64,000 nt of DNA, taken from NCBI GenBank assembly GCA_034769895.1, contig CM068372.1:238538343-238602342 (forward strand). The letters are read 5' to 3'. The position numbers and the translations under genes are program-made. Below, in pieces: positions 37,881 through 50,943 of the stretch. Numbering within the stretch: the first letter of the stretch is position 1; every line of letters starts with the position of its first letter. Under the pieces are notes generated by a model. It had not been told where the DNA came from. It searched no databases and saw only the letters and a list, made by a program, of their open reading frames with translations. Source of the stretch: Magicicada septendecula. Its lineage: Eukaryota > Arthropoda > Insecta > Hemiptera > Cicadidae.

Positions 37881-40800
37881 TGAGTGCGCGCGCTCCTACA
37901 CTTGACCTGTGTTTGTCAATAATGTAACCAGACGATTTAAACTTTTATGCGGAACCTTCATAGAAACCTTACTCAAGACTTATCTATGAACGTGTCACGG
38001 CAGATCTGTTCTGTGTGATGATGAAGTTGTATGTGTGCATATATTTTTATATACTTGTGCGGAAATAATCATCGTCCTTAGTGCTTGCAGAGCGATTATT
38101 ATTCGCCAGAGTAAATCTTTAGTTCTCTACTACGTGGTACATGACCAGGCTGTCCTTTCATACTACAAACGGTCGAGTCGTGATCTCTTGATCTACGGTC
38201 TGTTAACCTTCCACACTCTACACCACTGCTACCTTCTCGACTAGCTTACCCACACTTTGTTTTCTTGGCTCTATATACCACTGTAGAATTTATTGCCTCT
38301 GTAGAAAAGATTTTATAGGCCTACTATACAGCTGTCAATGTAAAGTTAACGTATCTTGTACCTGTGCCTAAGACGTAACAAGAAGGAGGTCTACATACGT
38401 TATTGGTAAAGGTGAATTTTTATCGATACTGGTTGGCATAATAGGAGTACACTGAACCACAAAAAACTCTATAATAGTCTGACTTAATTTATTTTACAAC
38501 TTTTTTGAAATTGTACAGCTACAGCTACCAATTTTAGGGTTTTAGTTTTTTTAATTTGTGCATAATGTAATTGAACGTGTTCGGTGTTAAATTACATATG
38601 TGTTTACTTGGTTGTTATTGGCAAATAGTAACGAGTCGTTTATTACTTTTTCTAAATACTTACGAAGTCGACCGTATTCACGTCGTTCAGTTTAAATTCT
38701 CCGCCTCGCCGTCTGATTGGTTCACACTGTTTGGCAAAGTCGAATTCGTCAACTAATGTGTTTTTATTGTTTATTTATCCCAAACTCTTATATTACCTTT
38801 TGAATAAATCAAACATACAGCGGTTGTTAGGTACGAAGATTTATTTAACTATTTTTTTTTATATAATTAGGTCAATTACAATTCTGAAATAAAACATACA
38901 TTTATGATTGCGCCGGCGTTTACGAGCTGCGTAGTTGGCGGTCTGCTCAGTTCGGTGTGTTTACGCTTGATAATGGCGTCTATTTATTTGTTGGTTTGTT
39001 ATAATATCTCAGGGAAAAGTTCTTTGGACTACAGAATGTTGGTTTACATACTAATAAATGCATAAAATTTTAAAATATACCTTAAAACTAATACATAATA
39101 TGTGATATCTTTAAATATGAAAAGTAAGTTATCGCAAATGAGAATTAGTGCTCGCTAGGTTAATTTTTTGTTAGCAAGTTACGTTTTTAAAACAGATTAA
39201 TATAATATCAAAATTCAGTGATAGTTTTGGGTTTATCAAAGGTGATTATTTAATCAAGTTCAGTTCGAAAAGTTATTTAAGTGACTGGTGAAGTGAAAAT
39301 AAAATTGTTCAGTTACTGTTCGTTATTTAAAGTTTTAATTTTGGTGAAGCATTTAAATTATACTCAACACTTTCTTAATGCTGCTTCTCTTGTGCGATCC
39401 TCTTCTTCTGGAATACGTCTAATGGTCCCTTCTTGTATGTTTGTTTGAGATCCAGGTTCAAATAATCGAATTTCCAGGTTCCATCTCGAGCTTCCATCAG
39501 TCTTGCAGGTTCAGATGTATCTACAGGTTTAGTTATATTTCTTCTGTTCTTCCTCCAGTATTAGGTCGTCTATGAATTTGGTTCGCTTATTTCAAGTTTT
39601 TGATATAATATTTATTATATAATTGGTTTAGTTATTTGACATCTCATCAGTAGTTAATTTATGTTTGCTTTTTAGTATCTTCTTCATCACAATTTAGTAA
39701 AACTTAATGATTTTATCATTTATTTGTCTTCATGGGCTACATACGTCCGCCCTCTATGCTGGTCAATAATGGAATAATTAAATTTCAACGGTCAAACATG
39801 TAACAAGCTTTTGTTGTCATGGCAACTCTCCAAAATTCTCTAATTCTTATTGGCTAATACCTTGTAACATTGTTATATTCTAACGTTTTATTTTTGTTCA
39901 AAATTTATAAAAATCCTTTAAATTATAATTACTTTCTTACGCTAGCAGTAATATTAATTACACTAACACCATTGTTTTGCTTTTTTCACAAAGATTATTT
40001 TGATATCACTTATAGTTACTTTTGGTTCATTAATAACATATTTCTTATTTTTCCTATTAATATTTCTTTATGTAATTATCTTTAAACTAAACATTATGTA
40101 TACATTTTTGTACCTGATATTCTTACTTAAATACCTAAACATATTATATACTTTAATTGACTTTTTCCTATTGCTTTGTTTTGAAACTCACAAAATTCCT
40201 TTCATCCATGCTAGGCCTAATGCCTAGGTTTCATAGTACTTCTATTCAATATTCTTTACAATCTTTTATATTGATTAACTCTATTTATTTGTTTATTGTA
40301 CATTTTCTAAAGAAACAAGCTAACTTAATAAAAACATTTGTGCTTTTAACATCACACATTTTATATAATTAACATATTTTTTTCCAGGTCCATGCCTGAA
40401 ACTAAGCTTCTAACTATCATTGTTTTCTGATCTTAACATTGCTTGTCATTAAAATTTACTAATACTATGATTCATTTACCAACAAAACTCTTATAATAAT
40501 TTTTAACATTACTCTAAGCAATATAACTCCCTTACACACTCCTTCACTAAGATATAGTGTCTCCTTCTCCCAGCTTCCACTCTAATATATTACTATTTCT
40601 TATTTTCTATTACTTAAATTACTAACACAACAAGTTTTAGATACTTACTAGCTAACATACTACTAAAGATTGGTTTTGCTATATTAATATAGTTTGTGGT
40701 TTATTGTATTGCACAATATTGACACTTACACTTCACTTTTCCTTTCACATAGGGTTTATTTATTTAATATCACTATCATCTTTTATTCTATGTTATTTAC

Positions 40801-42508
40801 ATAGTTTGTGGTCATTAGTTTCTACTTATATGGTTCTATACTTCACCTTACATTTCACACATTGTTTATTTATTTAATATATTATCACTGAGTTGCTATC
40901 TGTCATTAACAGTTCTTTATTATTATTTTTCATTTGTCACTTTTGTATTCATTATTACATTTGCTAAGCTTGATTTTATTCTACTTGCTTTTGGCTAACT
41001 GATTACTTAATAGGGTATTTTTATTCCTAATCTTCCTATCTTGGGTTTATACATTTATTTTTCTTTTCTTTTCATTTAAATCACATTATATATCTATTTT
41101 ACATTTATGTTTTATATAGTTTACATCTCAATTATGCCCTATCTGATTTTAGTACATTTATTTTACATTTTGATTTAACTACATTTTGGGCTATATTGAT
41201 GGTAGTCATATTTTGGGGTTGCTTCATGGTTTCTTGTTCTCTCACCTTATCCAATCTATTGGGTTAAGTCGTAGTCAGTGTCTTAGTCAATTTTTTTATT
41301 TGGTAGTGTTGGGCTATCAATCTTCAGGTTATAAGTTTTTATTTTTCTTTCTACTTTCAGTTTCTTCTTCTATCAATTGTTAGTGCTTTTTGGTGCTATC
41401 TTATGTCATGTTACAATAAACATGTTTATTTTTTTATATTCAGTATACATCTCTTGTCGTAATAGTAATTGACGAAAGCCTTAGGCTGATACCTCTTAGA
41501 GTTATTCATAAGCAGGAAATCATTTTGTAGAAAACATAATGACGTATTTAGCTTTAAAAATTAACTCACCTTGTTGGCTTCAACAAAATTCAGCATCATA
41601 AGTGTTATGTTGTGCTCGAGTCTACCCTCCTTTTTTATACCTCTTCCTTTTTCTTGCTTGTTTCGAAATTACATTTATTCTCGAATTTTTGTTAGTTTTT
41701 CCTTTCTAACGATGACTATATTTCGTCACCTCTCATAACAATCTTCGCTTACGTCAGTCCATCTCACAGCCTTCATAACATTAACCCTACCTCTAGCCAC
41801 ATAATTACTTCCTGCAGTGACTTTGTGTCAGAAGTAAAGACACTAAATAATAAAAGAATAAGGGTAACACAGAATACAAAGAGTCTGGAAAAGATTATGA
41901 AGGAAAAAATAAATACGTAAGTAAACTAGAATATATAATACCGTAGACAGACTAAAGAAAATTAAAAATCTGTAGATAAGACATTTGTTTAAACGAAGAG
42001 ATGATAGATGGTCGTGAAGGTTTTCGGATTCGTTGTGCAAAGATCTAAAGCCGTCACGAAATCGGTTTTTGCAGAATAGAGAGATGATAGAATAAACTGT
42101 AGAAGAAGTACTCAGAAGAGAAATCGTTACAGAAGCATTAGAAAAGCATCGACCCGTTTTGGCATTGGGGGATGATGATAATTACATACCGTATGTTATA
42201 AGTAAATGACTAATCTGTGTAATTGTGATTTGGGATTTCGAATATTAAACCGCAGTTTGCTGCCATTTTAAAAGTTGCCAGATTACATACGCTTTAGAGA
42301 AACGTGAGAAATATTTTACTAAATTTATTCTGCTCCTGTTCTGCACTAACCGAAACACGTGTTTGGTCACGTCAAAGCACTAGCAATGTTCGTAACTTAT
42401 AGTCTGAAAAAAGACAAGCAAAACGTATGGGCAAAGTAAAATAAATATAAAGTAGTTAGGTTAGTTAGTTAGATCGTATAAGTTGGAGGAACGGAGAATC
42501 GTATAGGG

Positions 42509-42540
<32 letters not shown>
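42509..42540. repeat. (GA)n microsatellite
   Basis: About 32 bp of GA repeat. Confidence 0.95.
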
Positions 42541-42545
<5 letters not shown>

Positions 42546-42959
42546 TGGGCGAGTGAGCAGGTGGTTGTTGTTAGTCAGAGGAAGTGGGCATGGCTAATTG
42601 AAGGGGTCAAGTTAAAAGTCTTATCTAGTGAATTGAAGGTCAACTGGCACAAGAATAGAAGCCACAATGACAATTTTTTAATACTGTCATTAAGTAACAA
42701 CAAAGCGCAGAGCAGAGGTACATCGCCACAGAACAGAAACTTTAATTAACCGCTGCTTTCTAGTAGTCTTCTGCATTACGTTGCTGTTAATTATTCGCTT
42801 TTCTTTTCTGCCTAGTAAACAGATCGTCACTGCTTAGCAAGTGACTCTTATCTAATTAAATTACAAAAAAATTACTTTTATCTGTATAAATAAAATTAAA
42901 ATTGTGTAGGACTTACATTCGACTATGAATCACCGCTTTTTTTAATTTTAAATTAAATC

Positions 42960-43640
42960 CTAGGAACCTCGTCTTCTTTGTCTTCAGCGCTTCAAAAACA
43001 GACTGAGATCTTTTCCTTTTTTTCTGCTCTAGGATACAACTACTGTATACTCAAAGAGGTCATTTGTATACTGACACATGGCATAAGAGTCCATTCCAGC
43101 GTAATCGTTCGCTTTCTGTATAGCTATACTATCAAACGTATTCCCATTCATCCCTTATGACAACATTACACTCAAGCTTGTCGTTTTCCTTCAGCACCTT
43201 AAGTTTCGTCTCTGCTGCTCGTTTTCGACACATTTCTTTGTTAATATCCCATGAGCCATAACTCTCTGTACGTTACATAAAGGACTTAAAAATGCTTGTG
43301 TGTTTGTAATTTTTTCACTCCATCATAAGGTATATAAGTGTCTTGTTGTGTCGTTGCTTTTGACGTTCCTTCGTATATACTTCGTCGTTATATTCTCACT
43401 TGGCAGACATTTTCAAGCCCAAATATTTATAATTACTTGTATTTTCCGTATCATGCGACCTTAAATCTAAATCCTGTCCCTTCCCACCAATTATTTCATG
43501 CTCCGTTTATGCAGGATATACATTGAAACCTCAGTATATGTTGGCCACTCTTAGTTTTCTCAACATGTCACTGATGTATTTTCATTTTTAATTAAAATCA
43601 CTTGATCATCATTAAAAAGAAAATTGAAAAGCCTGCTGTG
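42960..43640 (-). pseudogene. LINE reverse-transcriptase relic (catalytic box to C-terminal tail)
   Basis: Minus-strand frames from 43630 downward show the order expected of an arthropod LINE: FNDDQVIL (degenerate FADD catalytic box), MLRKL, then GGKGQDLDL, NYKYLGLKMSA, YGSWDINKEMCRKRAAETK and ESERLRWNGLLCHVS. In living relatives these read 'LFADDQVI', 'MLRKL', 'YKYLG..IS..G', 'YGSE.W.L......R..AAEMK' and 'L.WFGHV'. The pieces lie in different frames with several stops, so the copy is old and inactive. The endonuclease and the N-terminal half of the RT are absent. No tail or target duplication was identified. Confidence 0.6.
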
Positions 43641-45042
43641 GATGCCAGTATTACAGCATTTATGCCACCCCTGGCCAAGAGCGTGGATAATTTACAATAA
43701 CTTTAAGTTAATGCTGCGTCAGTACCAATGTAGACCCACTTCGTCATTGGCACCGCAGGGCGCATGTTGCTATCCTTCGTCTGCTCTCTGCCCTGCGTCT
43801 GGGAAAAAGACAGCCTTAGTCTTGTGAGGTAACTATAATAACGCTAACGTTTCGTCTATCTTTTGATCAACCTGTAGATCGCATTCCACTGGTGCGCACG
43901 ATGTTCACAATCTGCCACAATCCATTCTAAAATCTTGTCAATATTTTTTTTTTTAATGTGAGTTTGCTTTTGTGGTTTCATCGTCATTTTACATTCGTCA
44001 AACAACCCAAGTTAATTGAAACAAAATTCCTGTTATATCGCATTCCTCAAAATCAGCACGCAACGATTTCAAGATTAATTAAATTACAGTTTTCAGTTTC
44101 GCTAAATTATCGTTAAAATAACTTATTACTGAGTGCCTAAATTTAAAAAAATTAAAAATTACAACTACTTTTTAGTTAAATTATAAAGAAATCCTAATTA
44201 TAACAACATACTAGTTCTTACAGTGCCAGACAGGAACTAGTAGGATACGTTGAAGGACGTAAATATTACGTCTGGATTGTAACAACAAAATTATGATTAC
44301 ATAAGTCTTGTCTAACGTTTTTTTAGTTTTAAAATTACTTACCTTGACGAAGTTTCTTCAGTTTGTTTTTAACACTTTTGAATCGATTAACGTGTGCGCA
44401 GAGCATTAAGCATGGAAAATAACATGATAATGATAAATGATAATACAATAATCAGGCAGACATAATAGTGGGCAGTACATAATAATAGGATAAAGATCAC
44501 AAAAAATTCAAAAATACATAACCATAGAATAATACAATAGTAAAAAACATATAATTCATATGCATGATATTAGAGTCATAATTATTATCAAATGTTATAT
44601 ACAAAGACAATACATAATATACTTGAAAGCTTTATACATTAAATTGATCCCTTTTTTTTAAAGTAAATCATCTCTGACATAAAAATCTGTAAATAACAAA
44701 ATTAACTAAAGCTATCAGAAAACCTCAAAAGCAAAACAAAACAATTTCTGTGCTAGAAAATGTACAAAACAAAAACTCATGATAAAGGCAAAAATTCTTA
44801 TATAACTAAACATGATCTTTCTTGAAGCATGAACATATATCCAGTAAATACATATACTGTATTTAATTTTTAACAAAACGCAAGTAATAACATAATCTAT
44901 ATAAAGAAAAAAACATCCTCGAAAACTGATTCAATTTGGTAATACAATAATAAAAACTGAATAATAATATAATAAAAACAATAAATAGAAAGTATGATAA
45001 AGGTTCGATACAATGATGCATGTCGCATGAACGCTCATGCGC
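43641..45042. other. AT-rich spacer
   Basis: A GC-richer patch at 43625-43830 is unrecognised. The remainder (44380-45000) is A-rich on the + strand. The far-end LTR expected for the adjacent BEL fossil was not found here. Confidence 0.4.
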
Positions 45043-48000
45043 TTAGTCTGAGGCCACCGGAAGTGGACATAATTTATGAATGGGTCGACGTAGGATACCA
45101 TTTGCGGTGCGAACATCTGCGACGCGCACCATTGAATCCTGACCCGAATAGACATTCGTGACTACCCCGCGTTTCCACAGCAGTGGGGGTGAATTGTCTT
45201 CTAGAATAAGGATGAGTTGTCCGGGAGTCAAATTTTTTGACGGGATGCGCCATTTGTTGCGTTGTTGTAACTGGTGCAAATAATCTTTCGACCACCTGTT
45301 CCATATAGACTGGGTGAATCTTTGGAGCAACTGCCATCTGCCCAGACGACCAATATTGACTTTGGAATAGTCAGGTTCCGGGAGTGCAGTGAGCGGAGAA
45401 CCAACCAGGAAGTGAGCGAGAGTTAAAGGTTCGGGGTCCCTGGAGTCATTTGATATGGCGAACAAGGGGCGTGAGTTAAGGCAGGACTCTATTTGAGTTA
45501 GGATAGTGTAATACTCCTCAAACGTAAGAATGGTTCCGCCGACAACGCGCCGCAAATGAAACTTGACGCTCTTGACTCCGCTTTCCCACAGGCCACCGGA
45601 ATGAGGTGCTGAGGGGGGGATAAAGGACCATTTGATGCCTTGGGCACTGGTAAAATCCTGGGTGGTCTGTTCAAAACCATTAGATTGAAAAAGTTTGTAT
45701 AATTCGTGAAGTGTGCTACTAACACGACGAAAATTTGTGCCATTGTCGGAGAATATCTGATCGGGGATACCTCTACGAGCTACAAACCGTTTTAAGGCTG
45801 CTATAAAGGCGTCTGATGTAAGATCTGAGACTAGTTCCAGATGAATGGCCTTAGTGGCCATGCATATAATAAAGCAATATAAGCCTTTGACGTCGATTTT
45901 GAACGCTGCCCGCCATGACGTATAAGTACCGGACCGGCATAGTCGACTGCAGATTGAGAAAATGGCTTAGCAGGCGTAACCCTGGAAGGGGGTAATTGTC
46001 CTAATAATTGGCTTGCGCCCCTGGCACGGAATCGAAAACAAGTGATACATTTGTGTATTACTGACCGTATATAAGATTTATCATTAATTATCCAATATTT
46101 CTGCCATAGAGAATACTGAGTCAATTGTACACCAGCGTGTAGTAAACGAAGATGGTCGCTCTCTATGATTAATTTGCTGAGATGAGAGTGCGGGTGGAGT
46201 ATGATTTGGTGTTTGTTGTCATAGGTAGGCTGGGAATGCTGAAGGCGTCCTCCCAAGCGTAATATTCCTGTCTTGTCCAGAAAGGGGTTAAGTGAAAGAA
46301 TTTTGCTATTATTAGGGATGCAGCGTTGTGCCTCAAGTTCCTTGATTTCGATGCTAAAGTGCGATCGCTGGCGAACAAAAACTAAAAGTGTACCATGTAA
46401 CTCATAGGAAGTTAAAAAGGCAGTGTCCCTATCAGCTAAGGGGAGACTAGAGTTCCGAATGAATCGACGTCAATACGAAAATACACGAAGGAGTTTTGAA
46501 AGCGAAGAGTATTTTCAAAATAACTAGACGTAGATGAAGCGACAATCAATGAGGTTTGGACCTGCTTTCGTTGTTCCTGCTCAAGATCGGGATGAGTGCA
46601 GGGTGAATGGGCATCGAAGGCACTGGTGGGCCATGATGATGACTCATGGTCAGGGTTCTGCTTGGACTTGAGTTCCAGTGATTGACATCTGCGTATAGCT
46701 CCGTGAAGAGAATCGCCCAAATGAGAATTGTATAACCTGCGAGGTAGGGATACCACAAATCTACCATCATTATTACAGAACGTATTAGATACAAAATCAC
46801 TTTCGCATTCCGAGTCCTCAACGGAGGGAGCACGAACCGCAACGTCATCTAGCTTCCAAAAGTCCATTAGTTGCGAGGAAATGGCATTATTATCTTCACA
46901 TGCTATGAATGATGAGACAGGTTTTGTCATGTCGACATTAAAGGGCAAGTTGCCCGCGAGAATAAATCCCAATTTTGTCTCCTGTATTATGGGAAAATGT
47001 GGGCTACGAATGAATTTGACAGGTCCAATTAATTGTAAGTAATACTGGGCACCAAGCAATATGTCGATTTGCGAAGAAAAGTTCAGTTGCGGGTCAGCTA
47101 AGAATATGCTCCTTGGCAAATTTAGGGATGAGATATCAAACGATTCCGCAGGAAGATTATTCGTGATACTGGGAAGCACAGCGCAATGTACGTTCAAACT
47201 AAAATTCTTATAACGAGAATGCAACCTTACCCTAGTACTGAAATCGGCTTGAGATAATGAATTGTTTATACCGGTGATGGGTAATTGAGATTTAGTTAGT
47301 TTTAGACCCATGCGACGTGCGAAACTCATGGTGCAGAAGTTAACTTGCGATCCTGAGTCTAATAAAATCCTTACTGGGTGCTTCCTACCGGCATGGTCAG
47401 TTGTCATGCAGAGAGCGGTGAATAAGAAAATAGATTTGTTTGTTTGCAATTTCAGCGAAAATTGATTGTTGCCTCTACGCGAGGGGTTATTGCCTGACAT
47501 GTGGATCGTTGTGTGGTGGCGTTTAGCGCATGTCCTGCAAGCAAATTTGGAAGGACAGTGCGCGAGATCATGGCCTGGACGTATGCAATTTAAGCAGAGT
47601 TTATGTTTAATTAAAATATTTTTTCGTTCCAGGGGTAATATAGCCACGAATTGTGGGCATTCAGATAGGCGGTGTCTACCTCTGCACAGCTGACAGATGT
47701 TGCTGCTGATATGAGAATGGAATGTCGACCTAGTAATATCAACCGGTTTAATAGCTTGCGATAGGGAGTCTTATTGCTAACGTGTATTTTGCTTACTGAG
47801 CTGGTCGCGCCGCCGACGTTTTACAATAATTGTCTTCTACTATTTAAAATTTAACAAAGTTATTGAAATTAGGAAATCGCTCGTCGAACAAGCTTTCTTT
47901 CCAGAGCCGACATGTCTGGTTATCGAGTTTTTGCGTCAAGTATTGAATGAAAATGATTTCAAAGGTATTTACCGGTAAATTCAATGAATTTAACGCATTT

Positions 48001-50081
48001 ATATTCGCGGTGATTTCGTCAATGAATTTGGAGATGCCAACCATGGACTCCTGCTGAATGGACTTCATGCCCAGGACATTCCCTATATGATAGGCTGAGA
48101 CAATTAATTTGCTGTCATACCTGGCCCTTAATAGATCAATGGCTACCGCATAATTTTCATGGGTTATTGGGAGAGATTTTATTACGTTTAAAGCTTCGTC
48201 TCTTAATGAAGAGTGTAAATAGTGTAATTTCTGAATGTCCGTCAGGTCAGTTCTGACGTGTACCAGTTCCAAAAACATATTATAATAATGCTGCCAATCA
48301 ATAATGCTGCTTGAGAAGCAGGGCAATTTAATTGGCTCTAACTGTATAGGGGAGGTTTTAATTGGTGTGACCTCAGCTTGAATCAATGATTTTTTGTTCA
48401 CCTCCTCTACTTGCTCTAATAAATGGTGTAACTTGCACTCAATATTACAGAGATCATCCTCTGTTTGAACTCTGTCACTGACTGATGTGAAATCGGAATC
48501 GTCAGCCTCAATTTGAGTCTGAATTTCGTCATACTTCGCGGACAATTCCATCAAATGGCGGAGTTTAATTTTTAAGGCATGGTGATCGCTTATGTCTGGA
48601 TCGAAATTGTCAGCGAAGGTATTCACATGGGATATAGAAGCTTTAATTGTGCCCCGTTTCTTAATTAGCGCCTTCACATCAGCCATGACTAAATGCAAAT
48701 GTGATTCGAAAACGATAGTTAAATATAGAGCAGGTGAACAATTGTTGTAATTTTAATAATTTGCTAAATCTTGATATGATGCGGGAGCCAGTGATCGGTA
48801 TACACATTAATATTTTATACACTTACTATAATAGGTACTTATTTTCTTTTTTTTTTTAAATAGTTATGAAAGTTATTGAAAATATGAATTGTTCAAAGTG
48901 TCAATATACATAAGCCTTATCACATCACTTAAATTTCTGAATGTATTATAGTACAGCTTCTTAAATGAAAATTTAGGTAAAAATACAAGTTTATGGCCAC
49001 TTGACACTAATATCCGTTTATGTAAAAATTATTAATGATGTTATATTAAATGTTATTAAATCTGTGCTAAAATATTACTGACTTTGCTGTACATATCAAT
49101 TATACATGAAAAATTATAAAAAATGAAAGTTTATAGTCACGTGGATGTTGAATCCCGGCGTGTTCAAGCTGGTTTCGATCCCGTTGTTTCAGTGGTGATC
49201 CTGTTCGGCAATCCTTAGAAGTTGTCGCAACTCTTGTTTCTGCTGGTCGGGTGACGCTTGAAGTTGTAGCTCTCCGTATAATTTTAAAGTTCTGGAATTT
49301 CGCTGCTGTAGGACAAATGATGATGTCTTGTAGTGTCTTGTTGTCTCAGAGTTGATGCTCTGCAGAATCTTGCTGATGTCAAGTATGAAGTAATTTTGTT
49401 TTTGTTTTTTTGAGAATAATGAAGGCGTGCAACAGCCAGCAATCTAAAGGTTGAAAGTATTCGGGCTTGAACCAAACGTTGTTTGGGCCCATTAAATGAA
49501 ATATGTCTGAAATCTTAGTCCGAATCACGATTCGGATCCGGCCGTGGTGAACCAAAATCCGGCCCGGAGGTCCAAAATGTTGCGTCTTAGACGCTCTCGA
49601 TGAAACATTAAGTTGGTCTTAGAACGCTAGTTGTTGAGGTAGCTGGTAATAAGTGAAATAATGAAGTGGACTGTATATGTTTGTTGAGCTAAATTGTTTA
49701 TTGAAAATTAATAAGAAATAGTTGCTGGCGCGTGCAGTTTAGCGCGGCATAAATGCCTGATAATTGAGATAGAAATTAAATACTGAAGGACATAATCGTG
49801 CGTAAAATGGCTTGGATAGCCTAAGTAACTATCGCATGTTGATCATGCTAGAATTTAGAAATAATGAAGATAATTGTAGCCGAGGCTGGCAAACTGAGGC
49901 GAGGTGCCCGCTCGGAGTCTTGCAAGTAACTAAACTTTGACTCCTGCTAGCCTGAATCAAACCGGCAGCAGATAGCGGGGAGAAAAAAAATGACGTCACT
50001 GCACGCGACCGCAATGCGGTGTTTTACAGTACAAAGATTACATAAGTACAAAGTTTAACCAAAATGTGTATATTACCTACA
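45043..50081 (-). mobile_element. BEL/Pao LTR retrotransposon fossil
   Basis: Fossil on the minus strand. Parts in order: one LTR (50081-49578), a leader beginning TTTTGGACCTCCGG as is usual next to BEL LTRs, a gag-like part (48698-47844, with the DUF1759-type 'DWQHYYNMF' region), a zinc-knuckle plus aspartic-protease part (47647-46436, with CLNCIRPGHDLAHC and LLDSGSQV), and integrase parts (46256-45043, with SDNGTNF and SAPHSGGLWESGVK, ending in the DUF5641-type tail). Family assignment rests on these signatures. The element is broken, with a few breaks, and is not whole. No second LTR was recognised at the low-coordinate side. Age cannot be taken from LTR divergence; the readable parts suggest moderate age. 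Confidence 0.85.
49578..50081 (-). repeat. LTR of the BEL/Pao fossil
   Basis: About 504 bp bounded by TGTAGGTAAT (minus-strand start, 50081) and GACGCAACA (end, 49578), i.e. TG...CA ends. It sits directly before the leader TTTTGGACC. The low-coordinate edge is well supported by that junction; the 50081 edge is inferred from the TG start. Confidence 0.6.
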
Positions 50082-50893
50082 CCTTCCGGCTATTCTTGAA
50101 GTGTTCCGCGTTAATAAGGATTTATCACGGTAGATAAATCTCCCTAAGCGGAAAATCTTCCACTAACACGTAATAGCACTTAATATATTATAATTGGTAG
50201 TTCACCCGCTTGGTTCTAATCGACAAACTCGAAAAGAGTCCCAAGACTTAGAGTTACTCTAGATTAAACCAGTTCGAACCAGAAAAACTCTTGACGAAGA
50301 ACACACGTTGACTATGCAACGGCTTCCGATGAACTGCCTCGACGTACACCTGACAACCGACGGATCTGACTGAATTTAGGGGCTTCTGATTGGTCAATCG
50401 ACTGTCTACGTGGTAGATTGGATAAAAGATAGACGCGTTGGAGGCGAATCTTTGTATAAATCTGCGAGTGCCTGCTTAGATTTTTATCTAGAAATTTGAT
50501 TACTCTTCAACTGATAAGCGTGAAAAGTTGAGTTTTCAATTACTAAAAAACCATATTTAAAAAATAGCTGAGAACAACAGAGTATATAGAAAATATAGCT
50601 ATTTTCGTAAATAATTCACTGTCCAAGTCTCATGCCGAACGGATAACAAACGCGGAAAATATAACACGAAGGTTCACCACACGCGAACGCGCGCAAATAT
50701 TCAAAAACAAAGTACATGACATTATAGAGCAAACATTTACAAAGAATTTGGTATAACACAAGTCCTTATCCATCACTAAATACAAAACTTATAGCTAATT
50801 GACAAAAATTGCATAAATCAATTTAAAACATGCTAATGTCCGTCATCCATGCTCTGATATACTTATTCTAGATCATCATCCTGTGTTTTGTTG

Positions 50894-50896
<3 letters not shown>

Positions 50897-50941
<45 letters not shown>
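50897..50941. repeat. (AT)n microsatellite
   Basis: About 45 bp of pure AT repeat. Confidence 0.95.

Positions 50942-50943
<2 letters not shown>

Larger units (their letters stand above)
37494..42959. other. Spacer with a strongly T-rich tract
   Basis: Contains (GT)n at 37832-37879, (GA)n at 42509-42540 and a T-rich, A-poor tract at about 39860-41450. The latter generates hydrophobic pseudo-ORFs on the + strand (39870-40372, 41186-41383). Two imperfect repeats of about 110 bp sit at 40690 and 40800 (tagtttgtggt to tttatttatttaata). No gene is supported. Confidence 0.5.
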
